NCBI GenBank assembly: GCA_014380615.1
Contig: JACMJM010000011.1
Span: 99,946 to 163,945, forward strand
Direction of reading: 5' to 3'
Length of the DNA stretch: 64,000 nucleotides
Source of the DNA: Sphingobacteriaceae bacterium
GTDB taxonomy: Bacteria > Bacteroidota > Bacteroidia > Sphingobacteriales > Sphingobacteriaceae
The number at the start of each line of letters is the position of its first letter. Within the stretch, counting starts at the first letter, position 1. The position numbers were made by a program, and so were the translations under genes. The notes below the pieces were generated by a model, which ran no database searches, was not told the DNA's origin, and saw only the letters and a list, made by a program, of their open reading frames with translations. This document shows positions 32,731 to 42,959 of the stretch, piece by piece.

Positions 32731-33813
32731 CTAGCTTTGTTCGCTTTTCTTAATCAAGAGATCATTATAAAAATCCAGGCTCTCAATTATCTGATCTTCC
32801 TTCAGATAAATATTAAAATCGCACTTCCCGATCTGGCTTAATAACGCAAAACCAATTTGTCCCTGCAGGTTCTTTTTGTCGTTTTTCATGTAGTCGATCA
32901 CATCTGTGTAAATCTTTTTCGAAAACGAGTAATCAGGGAATACAGAGCGAATAAAAGCAATCAGTTCATCCAGTTCAACTCCGTTAAGCGAATTGTATTT
33001 ATGCGACAGGTATCCCTCGCAAATCATTCCAATAGCAAGGGCTTCGCCATGTAATAGAGGGTCTCTATCGGTTTTAAGCGAATATGTTTCTATAGCGTGG
33101 CCAATAGTATGCCCGAAATTTAACGTTTTACGTAATCCTTTTTCGTAAGGGTCGGTTGTAACTACGTGGTTTTTAATCTGTACCGAACGATAAATAATTG
33201 GGGGGTCAATAGCTGTGGCATCAGCCGATTTTATCGTGTCAAAATAAGCTCTATCAGCAATTAAACCATGTTTAACAACTTCTGCAAAGCCCGAAATTAA
33301 TTGCCTTTTATCAAGAGTGCTTAAAAAATCCGTGCTGATGAACACGCCTTGAGGTTGCGCGAATGTACCGATGATGTTTTTTACGCTTCCAAGGTCTATC
33401 CCTGTTTTTCCTCCTACAGAGGCATCAACCTGTGAGAGCAAAGTGGTTGGAATCTGAACGAAGTCGATCCCTCTTTTATAGGTCGACGCCGCAAAGCCTC
33501 CCATATCCGTTACAACGCCTCCGCCTAAATTTATGAGAAGGCTATTTCTGTCGGCACCAAAGTCGAGCAGCATGTGCCATACCCCTATACAGTAATCGAT
33601 ATTTTTATTTGCTTCGCCTGGATCTACTTCTATAATGTCGTAGTTGTCTAAATGCGGCAAATATTTGCCTATTACCGGCATACAATGTTCGGAGGTATTC
33701 AGATCAGTAAGGAAAAATATCTTCGAATAAGATGATTGATCAAGGAAATCTTTTAACGACGAAAGATTAGCGTCAAAAAAAACGGAATACCCGTTGCTCT
33801 GTATTGGCTGCAT
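32731..33813 (-). CDS. aroB: 3-Dehydroquinate synthase
   Basis: Cyclises DAHP to 3-dehydroquinate with NAD and a divalent metal, the second shikimate step. The 360-residue protein has the NAD-binding LINLGGGVVTDMGGFAASTY, RGIDFVQIPTTLLSQVDASV, GGKTGIDLG, the Lys/Glu metal site region SGFAEVVKHGLI and LNFGHTIGHAIE plus LLHGEALAIGM. It is separated by 28 kb from the other aro genes and overlaps the S4 gene by one base (TAATG), so it is not under the pheA attenuator. Confidence 0.95.
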   Translation of the reverse strand: MQPIQSNGYSVFFDANLSSLKDFLDQSSYSKIFFLTDLNTSEHCMPVIGKYLPHLDNYDIIEVDPGEANKNIDYCIGVWHMLLDFGADRNSLLINLGGGVVTDMGGFAASTYKRGIDFVQIPTTLLSQVDASVGGKTGIDLGSVKNIIGTFAQPQGVFISTDFLSTLDKRQLISGFAEVVKHGLIADRAYFDTIKSADATAIDPPIIYRSVQIKNHVVTTDPYEKGLRKTLNFGHTIGHAIETYSLKTDRDPLLHGEALAIGMICEGYLSHKYNSLNGVELDELIAFIRSVFPDYSFSKKIYTDVIDYMKNDKKNLQGQIGFALLSQIGKCDFNIYLKEDQIIESLDFYNDLLIKKSEQS

Positions 33814-34019
33814 TATTTAACAATAATTTTTTTGTTGTCGAACTCCACAATATCTCCCTGTTTAACTTTTAGGCGTTTACGATAATCTACAGCACCATTA
33901 TATTTTACCAGTCCGTCTGTAACAACTATTTGGGCCTCGCCACCGGTTTGTACCAAATTGGTAGCTTTTAATAATTGGATAAGTGGAATGTAATCGCCTT
34001 CCAGTTTAAACTCTATCAT
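33813..34019 (-). CDS. S4-domain RNA-binding protein (YbcJ-like)
   Basis: A 68-residue protein that is one S4 domain: IPLIQLLKATNLVQTGGEAQ, then VTDGLVKYNGAVDYRKRLKV, then KQGDIVEFDNKKI. This is the minimal RNA-binding motif seen in YbcJ/YaaA-type proteins. It precedes aroB with a one-base overlap. A perfect TAnnTTTG box (complement of 34031-34024) ends four bases before its ATG, so the transcript may be leaderless. Confidence 0.88.
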   Translation of the reverse strand: MIEFKLEGDYIPLIQLLKATNLVQTGGEAQIVVTDGLVKYNGAVDYRKRLKVKQGDIVEFDNKKIIVK

Positions 34020-34076
34020 GCTGCAAACTTACAATCCTTCTGCAACAAATAAATCGATAATCTGTTAATTTTGTGA

Positions 34077-35279
34077 ATGACTACAAAAATAGGCGACAAG
34101 GATCCTGAAAATATCCCATTAAACTTCTCTGATACAGAAATTGCCTTTCGGACGAAAACTGATAAAGAGCTGAAAGAGTCATATCGCCTTTTTAAGCTCA
34201 TCAATAATAATCTGCTTGCTAAAATAGGCCCATCAGTAACAGGTTTTGCGCTCAGCCTGGGATTGCCCATTATTGGATTAATAAAAAAGACCTTGTTTAA
34301 ACAGTTTTGCGGTGGCGAATCCATTGATCAATGCGAACCGGTAGTTATGGCTCTGTGGGAAGGCAGGGTTGGGTCGGTTCTCGATTATTCGGTAGAAGGG
34401 GCCCAGGAAGAAGACGCTTATTCGCTTACCACCGCGGAAATCATTAAAACGATTCAAAAGGCGGGCTCAGACGAGCGAATTCCCTTTGCCGTTTTTAAAT
34501 TGAGCGGTTTGGCCAGGTATTCGCTTTTAGAGAAAATTAGCGAAGGAAAGGCCCTAAGCGAAACTGAGCAGGCCGAGTATTTTAAAGTTAAAGGCAGGGT
34601 GAATAATATTTGTAAAACCGCTTTTGATCTTGAAGTGCCTGTAATGATAGACGCCGAGGAATCCTGGATTCAAAAAGCAATAGATAACCTTGTTCTGGAA
34701 ACCATGCAATTGTATAATCTGGAGCAGGCTATTGTTTATAATACCTATCAGCTTTACAAAGTGGATGGCTTAGAAATTTTAAAAGCTCATTACATACAGG
34801 CCGAAACCTACGGATTTATACTGGGAGCAAAATTAGTACGCGGTGCCTATTTAGAAAAAGAACAAAGTCGTGCGCTTGCCCTGGAATACCCTTCACCTGT
34901 TCATGTTACCAAAGAAGATACCGACAACGATTACAATGCGGCATTGAAATTTTGTATCCAGCATGTAAAATATGTAGCTACTGTATCCGGAACGCATAAC
35001 GAGGAAAGCTGTGTTCAATTGGTAAATCTTCTCGAAGAGTTTAATGTTCCTCCCAATCATCCGCATGTGTATTTTTCTCAACTTCTCGGGATGAGCGATA
35101 ATTTAAGCTTTAATTTATCGGCCGCAGGTTATAATGTTGCGAAGTATGTGCCTTACGGTCCGGTAAAGTGGGTATTGCCCTATTTGTTTAGAAGAGCGGA
35201 GGAGAATAGTGCAATTGCTGGTCAAATGAGTCGGGAACTGAATTTGGTGATATCCGAACGCAATCGCAGGAAAATGTAA
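34077..35279 (+). CDS. Proline dehydrogenase
   Basis: Oxidises proline to pyrroline-5-carboxylate with FAD, passing electrons to the respiratory chain. The 400-residue monofunctional enzyme (no P5C dehydrogenase fusion) shows LKQ..FCGGESI-like start (TLFKQFCGGESIDQCEPVV), SVLDYSVEGAQEED, IDAEESWIQKAIDNL, GAKLVRGAYLEKEQSRALAL, GTHNEESC and the C-terminal RRAEENSAIAGQMSRELNL. The -7-like box TAATTTTG at 34066-34073 ends three bases before the ATG. It is divergent from the S4-aroB pair; the HTCS gene starts 73 bases after its stop. Confidence 0.93.
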   Translation: MTTKIGDKDPENIPLNFSDTEIAFRTKTDKELKESYRLFKLINNNLLAKIGPSVTGFALSLGLPIIGLIKKTLFKQFCGGESIDQCEPVVMALWEGRVGSVLDYSVEGAQEEDAYSLTTAEIIKTIQKAGSDERIPFAVFKLSGLARYSLLEKISEGKALSETEQAEYFKVKGRVNNICKTAFDLEVPVMIDAEESWIQKAIDNLVLETMQLYNLEQAIVYNTYQLYKVDGLEILKAHYIQAETYGFILGAKLVRGAYLEKEQSRALALEYPSPVHVTKEDTDNDYNAALKFCIQHVKYVATVSGTHNEESCVQLVNLLEEFNVPPNHPHVYFSQLLGMSDNLSFNLSAAGYNVAKYVPYGPVKWVLPYLFRRAEENSAIAGQMSRELNLVISERNRRKM

Positions 35280-35352
35280 ACGTGTACAGCTTATTGGGTA
35301 TTTCTGTTATATTAGTGTTTCTTCGCTTCCTTAGCGATTTCAATTATAAATC

Positions 35353-38300
35353 ATGTGTCGTAGAGTGTTTCTGTTTTGGACTGCTGTGTTTTTATTTGGC
35401 AGTATTCAAGCACAAAATATCCAATATCAATTTTCACACCTTGATATTACCAAGGGCTTATCGCATAATCAGGTAACTGCCATTTTTAAAGATAGCCGTG
35501 GCTTTATGTGGTTCGGAACTATGACCGGCCTTAACCGGTACGACGGCTTTAAGTTTAAAGTTTTTAAACATAGTGTTCGCGACAGTAACTCTATAAACGA
35601 TGATTTTGTAGAATCTATTAAAGAGGGCCCCGATGGTAAATTGTGGGTGTTAACCCGAAGGGGATTCAATATATATGATCCTCACACAGAACGGTTCAGT
35701 CATAATATCGAGGGTTATTTACGCGGCATTTCCCTCACCTCACAAGGTCTTTTATCAATACTTAAAGATAAAAAAGGTCGTTTTTGGTTCGTAAACTCCA
35801 ATCTTGGAGTTTATCGTTATGATCCGGATACTAAAAAAACACAACACTATTATCACAGGAGAAAAGACCCCTCATCCTTATATTCCAATGCTGTTTCAAG
35901 TATCGCACAAGACTCCAAAGGGAATATCTGGGTTGTTTATAGTGATGGTGTTATCGATAGGATTGATGCGGATAAAAATAAGATCGGTTATCGTTCTGAT
36001 TTATTGAAAAAGCAGGCTGGTGTAGGCGTTCTGAATTATAGTTTATCAATAGATAATGAGGATGATATTTGGATTTATCATACTGCCAGTAATATTGGTG
36101 TTTATTATCTAGATCCGGATAAAAAGCAATTAAAGCACTTCAACAAAAACTCACCAATCGGTAGGCTTAATTCAAACATCATAAATAATGTAATTCAGGA
36201 TAATAATGGCCTGATTTGGATAGCTACGGATCATGGCGGTATTAACTTACTTAATAAGAAGGATTTTAAAATACAGTACCTAGTTAACCGTGAGGATGAT
36301 GAGAAAAGTGTAGGGCAAAACAGCCTTATCTCGATGTATAAGGATAATGCCGGTATTTTTTGGATCGGAACTTACAAAAGGGGGCTAAGCTTTTATCACC
36401 CGGATATTATAAAATTTCCGTTAATCAGACGACACGCTTCAGATCCTGCCAGTTTACCCTTTGAGGATGTAAATCGTTTTGTTGAAGATGCCAAAGGGAA
36501 TTTGTGGATAGGTACTAATGGCGGAGGACTTATCTATTACGACCGGAAGGCAAATAAGTTTAGGCAATACAGGCACAGTGCGTCTAATCAAAACAGCCTT
36601 TGTAACGATGTAATTGTTAGTCTATGTATAGATCATGAACAAAAACTTTGGATCGGAACTTATTTCGGCGGCCTCGATTCATTTGATGGTAAAACATTTA
36701 CACATTACAGGCACGACAAAAATAATCCCCGGAGCTTATCTGATGACAGGGTTTGGGAGATTTTTGAAGATTCGGAATATAATTTATGGATCGGAACTTT
36801 AAGCGGAGGATTAAACAGGTTCGACCGAAAGACGAAGATCTTCCATCGCTATACTCCCGGAGCCGGAAAAAATACCGTAGGCTCTTTATATACATCATCG
36901 ATTCTCGAAGATAGGGAGGGAAATGTTTGGTTTGGTTCTTCATGGGGAGTTGATGTTTTGATGAAGAAAACCAAAAAGTTTATTCATTTTAGCCATAAAG
37001 ATTCAGATCCCAACAGCTTAACGCACGACAATGTAAATAACATGCTGATTGACAGCCGGGGCTTGGTTTGGATTTCTACCCGCGAAGGTTTAAGCATGTT
37101 AAATCCCAAAACCTGGAAATTTAGAAATTTTCATAAAGAATCAGGATTACCCGATAATGTGGTTGTTGATATGCTGGAAGATTCGAATCATAATCTATGG
37201 GTTAGTACAACAAACGGTCTGTCAAAACTTATAGTTTCAGGAAATAACTCCAACGACCTTAAACTTAGCTTCGTGAATTATGATGAAACCGACGGGCTTC
37301 AGGGCTTGGAATTTAATGAGAGTGCTTCACTCAAAACCCGAAAGGGGGAACTAATTTTCGGCGGTGCGAATGGTTTTAATATCTTCTTTCCAGAAACCAT
37401 CCACACCAGTAAATCACAGCCGCAGCTTGTTCTTACAGATTTTCAAGTGTTTAACAAAAGCCTAAAGCCGGGCGATGAGGTTAACGGAAATGTTATTCTT
37501 GAGAATTCGATTACCGAGAGTAATTCGATAACACTCAGATACAATGAGAATGTGTTTTCTGTGGAATTTGCGGCCCTTAATTTCTTTAATACAGATAAAA
37601 TAAGGCTGCAGTATATGCTGAAAGGATTCGATAAGGATTGGCTTATCGCAGATAATAATGTGCGAAAAGCGACTTATACCAACCTTGATCCGGGAAATTA
37701 TGTATTGAAAGTTAGGGCTACAAACGAAGATGGGGTTTATGGCGAAAGGGATTTAAAATTTAAAATTGAAGTTCTGCCTCCGTTTTGGCGCACACCGCTG
37801 GCTTATCTGATCTACATAGCAATAATTGTGCTCTCCTTATTTTCTATTCGCAGAAGAGGAATCAGAAAAATACGAACTCAGTTTGCGATAGAGCAGGAGC
37901 GCCAGGAAGCCAAAAGGATGCACGAACTGGATATGATGAAGATAAAGTTCTTTACCAATGTGAGCCACGAATTTAGAACACCTCTTTCGCTGATACTGGC
38001 ACCGGTAGAAAAGATCATAAAGCAGACCGATGAACCCGAACAGATGAGGCAGTTACAAATGATTAACCGGAATGCCCGGCGATTGCTCAATCTGGTTAAT
38101 CAGTTACTTGATTTCAGAAAGATGGAAGTACAGGAGTTAAAGCTTCATCCTAAAAAAGGCGATATCATTAAATTTATAAAGGAGATCTCATTTTCATTTA
38201 CAGATGTGGCGGATAAAAAGCGAATAGGTTTTGTTTTCGACTCCGAAATAGAGAATCTCGAGACTCAATTCGATCATGATAAGATTGAGCGTATTTTATT

Positions 38301-39471
38301 TAATCTTCTCTCCAACTCGTTTAAATTTACCCAGGAGGGCGGGCATGTAAGCGTGCTTCTTAATTTGATAGAAGAGGGTGCTAAAAAACACCGCAGTTTG
38401 GAAATTAAAGTTATTGATACAGGTATTGGTATCGCTAAGGAAAAACAGGATAAAGTTTTTGAGCGCTTCTTTCAGAATGAGGTCCCCGGATCGATGGTTA
38501 ACCAGGGCAGCGGTATAGGATTATCTATCACAAAAGAGTTTGTTAAGTTACATGGGGGTGAAATTACAGTTGAGAGCGAACCAGGGGAGGGGAGCTGTTT
38601 TATAGTAATACTACCGCTTAAAGTTTATAACACTGTAACAGACGATCTGTCGATTACAGTTGCTACTCATTCGGCCGTTCTAAAACTTGCCGGTAAAAAA
38701 CAGACAGTATTATTGGTGGAGGATAACGATGACTTTAGGTTTTACCTTAAAGATAATCTGAAAGAATCTTTCCATATCATTGAAGCGGCTAACGGAAAGG
38801 AAGGCTGGCAAAAAGCTCTTGCCTTGCACCCTAATATGATAGTGAGTGATATTAGCATGCCTGAAATGGATGGGATAGACTTGTGTAAAAAGGTTAAATC
38901 AGATCCGAGAACTACCCACATACCTGTAGTGTTACTCACCGCCTTAACTGCTGAAGAGCAGCAGTTAAAAGGGCTTGAAACAGGTGCCAGCGACTATATG
39001 ACCAAGCCTTTCAATTTTGAGATCTTACTTTCAAAAATCAGGAACATTCTTTTGCAGCAAGAGTTGATGCGTAAAACCTATCAAAAACAGGTTGAAGTAA
39101 AGCCTTCTGATATCATTGTTGATTCGCCGAATAAAGTCTTCATACAAAAAGCCTTGCTGGTAATCGAAAAAAACATTTCCAATGCTGATTTTTCTGTAGA
39201 AGAATTAAGCGGCGAAATGTATATGAGCCGGGTTACGCTCTATAAAAAAATCCTTGCTATCACAGGCGAAACTCCGGTAGAGTTTATACGCTCCGTTAGA
39301 ATTAAACGGGCTGCTCAGCTATTAGAAAAAGGCCATTTAACCATCTCTCAAATTGGTTATAAGGTTGGTTTCAAAAGTCAGAAGTATTTTGTGCGCTCGT
39401 TTAAGGCCGAATTTAATATGTTGCCCTCCGCATATATCGAAGAGAAAAGAACGCAAAGTGTGAAAGAGTAA
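35353..39471 (+). CDS. Hybrid two-component system sensor/regulator (HTCS) of the xyloglucan locus
   Basis: A 1372-residue single-protein signalling system. A signal peptide (cleaved near SIQAQ) precedes about fourteen beta-propeller repeats (FxDSRGxxWxGT type, about 30-670) and a Y_Y_Y domain (about 735-805) that form the periplasmic oligosaccharide sensor. One membrane helix follows near 812-830. In the cytoplasm come HisKA (H872 in NVSHEFRTPL), HATPase_c, a receiver (D1166 in MIVSDISMPEMDG) and a C-terminal AraC HTH (about 1265-1368). HTCS proteins switch on the neighbouring polysaccharide locus when a breakdown product binds. Here the locus points to a xyloglucan oligosaccharide. Confidence 0.95.
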   Translation: MCRRVFLFWTAVFLFGSIQAQNIQYQFSHLDITKGLSHNQVTAIFKDSRGFMWFGTMTGLNRYDGFKFKVFKHSVRDSNSINDDFVESIKEGPDGKLWVLTRRGFNIYDPHTERFSHNIEGYLRGISLTSQGLLSILKDKKGRFWFVNSNLGVYRYDPDTKKTQHYYHRRKDPSSLYSNAVSSIAQDSKGNIWVVYSDGVIDRIDADKNKIGYRSDLLKKQAGVGVLNYSLSIDNEDDIWIYHTASNIGVYYLDPDKKQLKHFNKNSPIGRLNSNIINNVIQDNNGLIWIATDHGGINLLNKKDFKIQYLVNREDDEKSVGQNSLISMYKDNAGIFWIGTYKRGLSFYHPDIIKFPLIRRHASDPASLPFEDVNRFVEDAKGNLWIGTNGGGLIYYDRKANKFRQYRHSASNQNSLCNDVIVSLCIDHEQKLWIGTYFGGLDSFDGKTFTHYRHDKNNPRSLSDDRVWEIFEDSEYNLWIGTLSGGLNRFDRKTKIFHRYTPGAGKNTVGSLYTSSILEDREGNVWFGSSWGVDVLMKKTKKFIHFSHKDSDPNSLTHDNVNNMLIDSRGLVWISTREGLSMLNPKTWKFRNFHKESGLPDNVVVDMLEDSNHNLWVSTTNGLSKLIVSGNNSNDLKLSFVNYDETDGLQGLEFNESASLKTRKGELIFGGANGFNIFFPETIHTSKSQPQLVLTDFQVFNKSLKPGDEVNGNVILENSITESNSITLRYNENVFSVEFAALNFFNTDKIRLQYMLKGFDKDWLIADNNVRKATYTNLDPGNYVLKVRATNEDGVYGERDLKFKIEVLPPFWRTPLAYLIYIAIIVLSLFSIRRRGIRKIRTQFAIEQERQEAKRMHELDMMKIKFFTNVSHEFRTPLSLILAPVEKIIKQTDEPEQMRQLQMINRNARRLLNLVNQLLDFRKMEVQELKLHPKKGDIIKFIKEISFSFTDVADKKRIGFVFDSEIENLETQFDHDKIERILFNLLSNSFKFTQEGGHVSVLLNLIEEGAKKHRSLEIKVIDTGIGIAKEKQDKVFERFFQNEVPGSMVNQGSGIGLSITKEFVKLHGGEITVESEPGEGSCFIVILPLKVYNTVTDDLSITVATHSAVLKLAGKKQTVLLVEDNDDFRFYLKDNLKESFHIIEAANGKEGWQKALALHPNMIVSDISMPEMDGIDLCKKVKSDPRTTHIPVVLLTALTAEEQQLKGLETGASDYMTKPFNFEILLSKIRNILLQQELMRKTYQKQVEVKPSDIIVDSPNKVFIQKALLVIEKNISNADFSVEELSGEMYMSRVTLYKKILAITGETPVEFIRSVRIKRAAQLLEKGHLTISQIGYKVGFKSQKYFVRSFKAEFNMLPSAYIEEKRTQSVKE

Positions 39472-39804
39472 TAAGCATTTGCGCTAAACCTCCTTTATTG
39501 AGTATCTCCCCGACCTGTTTAAGGGACTCAATTGTTAAACCGAATTTACCTTAATAGCTCTTATGTAGTAGGGGTTGCTATTAACAATTATGGTACTTGC
39601 TTGAAAGTCAATTGTATAATGGAGGTTAACATTTGTGTCCCTATTTATGAACAAAAGCGTATTCCATCCTAACTAATTTTATTGCCGTTAACTAATTATT
39701 GATAAAAATTTTCCTCGAGATAATTTGACAGGTAAAATCAAATCATATTAAGTTAAAAAAATACCAATTGCATTACGGCTTAATCGCCGTTAAACCTTCT
39801 TTAT
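39472..39804. other. Intergenic region before the locus' first enzyme gene
   Basis: About 330 bases that should contain the HTCS target site and promoter of the GH31 gene. No perfect consensus promoter was found. A small stem (ACGGC/GCCGT, near 39776-39791) lies just ahead of the start codon. No gene was seen. Confidence 0.4.
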
Positions 39805-42645
39805 ATGTTAAAAAATTTAATCATTGTTGTTTGCGTTTTAGGTGCTGTTACAAGTGCAAATTCTTTGATGGCTCAAACTGGTAGCTACAAAAAACTCGAT
39901 AATGGATTATTAATCGATTTACCGCAAAATGCCGAATGTGCCTCTTTAAAACTGGAAGTAGTTACAGATAAGATAATACATGTTGTAGCTTCAGCCGACA
40001 AAACCTCGGCAACTCCTTCGAGTTTAATGCTAAGCGGAAATAAATTTCAACCCGTTTCCTGGACAGTATCCCAAAAAGCAGATCAATTATTTCTTAATAC
40101 CTCTGCTTTGGCCCTTGAGGTGTCGCTTAAAACAGGCTCACTTGTATTTAAAGATAAAAGCGGTAAAGTTATATTGTTAAACGGGAAGAAGGAACTTGTT
40201 CCGGTATCCCATAATGGAGAGTCATCTTATCAAATTAAGCAGGTATTTCAGGTTAGCCCTAATGAAGCATTTTACGGCTTAGGGCAGCATCAAAATGGCT
40301 TAATGAATTATGCGGGTAAGCAGGTTGAACTGTTACAATGTAATACAGAGGTAGCGGTGCCTTTTATCGTATCAAGTAAAAATTACGGGATTTTATGGGA
40401 CAATTATTCCATCACTAGGGTTGGCGACATAAGAGATTATAGGCCTTTATCCGCACTGAAATTATTTTCAAAAGATGGCGGTGCAGGATGGTTAACCGCT
40501 ACTTATGGCTCAATGAGTAATCCCGCAACGGTACATACCACACGCCCCGAATCGGTAATTGATTATTCGTTTCTAAAAGATCAGAAAAAATTCCCCGAAG
40601 GATATAAACTTGGCGACGGGCTTATTAAATGGGAAGGTTCGTTCGTGTCACCATATTCTGGAGTACATAGTTTCCTTACAAAATATGCGGGATATGCAAA
40701 AGTGTGGATCGACGGTAAACAGGTTGCCGACAAATGGCGCCAGTCATGGAATCCGGGAACGGAATTAACCAGTGTTGATCTAAAAAAAGGTAAGCAGTAT
40801 GCTCTAAAGATAGAATGGATGCCCGATGGGGGAGAGTCATACATTGCGATGAACTGGCTTCCGCCTGTGCCCGAAAAGGATAAAAATACTTTTGCTTTCT
40901 CGTCTGAGGCTGGTGACGCTATAAACTACTATTTTATCGCTGGTGCCAATGCCGATGAGGTAATCAGCGGATATCGTGCATTAACCGGTAAAGCTACCAT
41001 GATGCCAAAATGGGCCATGGGTTTCTGGCAAAGCCGCGAGCGTTACAAAACTCAGGATGAAATCATTAATACCGTAAAAGAATTTCGCGATAGAAAGATC
41101 CCTTTAGATAATATAGTACTCGATTGGTCATACTGGAAAGAAGATCAGTGGGGAAGCCAGAAATTTGATGAAGCCCGCTTTCCTAATCCGGATGGAATGT
41201 TAAAAGACCTTCATCAAAAGTACAATACCCGGTTTATGATTTCTGTTTGGGCCAAGTTTTACGAGGGAATAGACTCGTACAAAGAATTTGATAAAAACGG
41301 ATGGTTGTACAAGAGAAATATTATGGACGGCAGAGTAGACTGGATTGGCAAGGGATATAAGAATACTTTTTATGACGCCCTTAATCCCGATGCCCGTAAA
41401 GGATTTTGGGATCTTATAAACAAACATCTTTACAGTAAAGGAATCGATGCCTGGTGGATGGATGCTTCGGAACCTGATATTCATTCAAATCTGGATATAG
41501 AAAGCCGAAAAGAGATTATGCAGCCTACTTTTCTCGGCTCATCAACCAAATATTTTAACGCGTTTCCGTTACAAAACGCAAAAGGGATCTATGAGGGACA
41601 GCGTGCTACAAATCCAAACGAAAGAGTATTCATATTAACCCGCTCTGCTTACGCAGGTCAGCAGCGTTATGCCGCGGCCACATGGAGCGGTGATATCGGA
41701 TCGAGATGGGAAGATTTCAAAGCTCAGATTCCCGCGGGTATTAATTTCTCTTTATCAGGAATACCGTATTGGACAACTGATATTGGTGGTTTTGCGGTGG
41801 AAAAGAGATATGAGAGACCTAACGAAAAAGACTTGAAGGAATGGCGGGAGTTGCAAACCCGCTGGTATCAATACGGGGCCTTTTCGCCATTATTCAGAGT
41901 CCACGGCCAGTTTCCTTATCGGGAAATTTACAATATAGCACCTGAGGGGCATCCGGCTTACAACAGTATGCTGTATTACAATAAGCTGCGCTACAGGTTA
42001 ATGCCTTATATCTATTCGCTTGTGGGTAAAACCTATCATGATGATTATACCATTATGCGCGGCTTAATTATGGATTTTCCGACCGATGAGAAGGTGAAAG
42101 ATATAGGCGACCAATTCATGTTCGGCCCATCGCTATTAATTAATCCGGTATATAAATATGGTTCAACAAGCAGAGAGGTGTATTTACCTGCGGGCACTAA
42201 CTGGTATGATATCTATACCGGAAAGTATACGATCGGCGGAAAAACCATAACCGCCGATGCGCCTTACGAAAGAATGCCTTTATATGTAAGAGAAGGATCA
42301 ATAATTCCTTTCGGGCCCGAATTGCAGTATACAGCCGAAAAGGCCGCAGATACCATAACGCTCTATGTTTACACGGGAAAAAGCGGAAAGTTTACGCTCT
42401 ACGAAGATGAAGGCACAAATTATAATTATGAGCAGGGTAAATACTCCGAAATTCCTATGGTTTATAACGAAACTACTAAAACTTTATCTATAGGTAGACG
42501 TAAAGGAACCTATCCCGGGATGCTTCAGAACAGAGTATTTTACATTGTATGGGTAAAGCCTAATTCTTCGGTGCCACTCGATTTTATAACTAAGGGAAAT
42601 AAAACTATTAATTATGCAGGGCAGGAAATTAAAATTATGAACTAA
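39805..42645 (+). CDS. GH31 alpha-xylosidase with inserted PA14 domain
   Basis: Removes alpha-1,6-xylose from the non-reducing end of xyloglucan oligosaccharides by retention. The 946-residue secreted protein (signal ends near SLMAQ) has the N-terminal GH31 beta-sandwich interrupted at about 247-355 by a PA14 domain (GLIKWEGSFVSPYSGVHSFL, AGYAKVWIDGKQVADKW). The barrel carries nucleophile D553 (WWMDASEPD) and acid/base D630 (WSGDIGSRWEDF). PA14 insertion in this place is known in Cellvibrio and Bacteroides xyloglucan alpha-xylosidases and helps bind longer oligosaccharides. It is the first enzyme gene after the HTCS. Confidence 0.93.
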   Translation: MLKNLIIVVCVLGAVTSANSLMAQTGSYKKLDNGLLIDLPQNAECASLKLEVVTDKIIHVVASADKTSATPSSLMLSGNKFQPVSWTVSQKADQLFLNTSALALEVSLKTGSLVFKDKSGKVILLNGKKELVPVSHNGESSYQIKQVFQVSPNEAFYGLGQHQNGLMNYAGKQVELLQCNTEVAVPFIVSSKNYGILWDNYSITRVGDIRDYRPLSALKLFSKDGGAGWLTATYGSMSNPATVHTTRPESVIDYSFLKDQKKFPEGYKLGDGLIKWEGSFVSPYSGVHSFLTKYAGYAKVWIDGKQVADKWRQSWNPGTELTSVDLKKGKQYALKIEWMPDGGESYIAMNWLPPVPEKDKNTFAFSSEAGDAINYYFIAGANADEVISGYRALTGKATMMPKWAMGFWQSRERYKTQDEIINTVKEFRDRKIPLDNIVLDWSYWKEDQWGSQKFDEARFPNPDGMLKDLHQKYNTRFMISVWAKFYEGIDSYKEFDKNGWLYKRNIMDGRVDWIGKGYKNTFYDALNPDARKGFWDLINKHLYSKGIDAWWMDASEPDIHSNLDIESRKEIMQPTFLGSSTKYFNAFPLQNAKGIYEGQRATNPNERVFILTRSAYAGQQRYAAATWSGDIGSRWEDFKAQIPAGINFSLSGIPYWTTDIGGFAVEKRYERPNEKDLKEWRELQTRWYQYGAFSPLFRVHGQFPYREIYNIAPEGHPAYNSMLYYNKLRYRLMPYIYSLVGKTYHDDYTIMRGLIMDFPTDEKVKDIGDQFMFGPSLLINPVYKYGSTSREVYLPAGTNWYDIYTGKYTIGGKTITADAPYERMPLYVREGSIIPFGPELQYTAEKAADTITLYVYTGKSGKFTLYEDEGTNYNYEQGKYSEIPMVYNETTKTLSIGRRKGTYPGMLQNRVFYIVWVKPNSSVPLDFITKGNKTINYAGQEIKIMN

Positions 42646-42959
42646 GAATAAATTTAACTTAAAATAACCAATATGAACAAAATATTTACTGCTCGGGGGG
42701 GCAGGCACCAGAGTAACAACTAATGAAATTTGATGAGAATAAATAGAATCATGATGTGGTGCCGGGAGTTGTTTTTTAATAATAGAATTTCATATAAAAC
42801 ACCCATAGGGGCCCAAAAACTAATAGAATTTACTAAATGGTTATCATTTTTACCACTTACAGATACAATAGTACCAATGCAACCTACCACAATAGTATAT
42901 ATTTGTAAGTAACCAATGCATTCCGACACTCTCAGGTTGCCTTACTTCATTTTGAAATT
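42646..42959. other. Odd AT-rich spacer with a truncated start and a G7 tract
   Basis: The 314 bases between GH31 and GH74 begin with a short frame (42673-42723, MNKIFTARGGRHQSNN) broken off just after a run of seven G (42695-42701). The rest is low in GC and has a repeated TAATAGAATTT (near 42780 and 42821). Open frames on both strands show no known domain. It may be a deletion scar. Confidence 0.4.

Noticed and set aside
42720..42929. Minus-strand 69-residue hydrophobic frame in the spacer before GH74
   Set aside because: AT-rich sequence gives hydrophobic codons by chance; no signal, promoter or family was seen.
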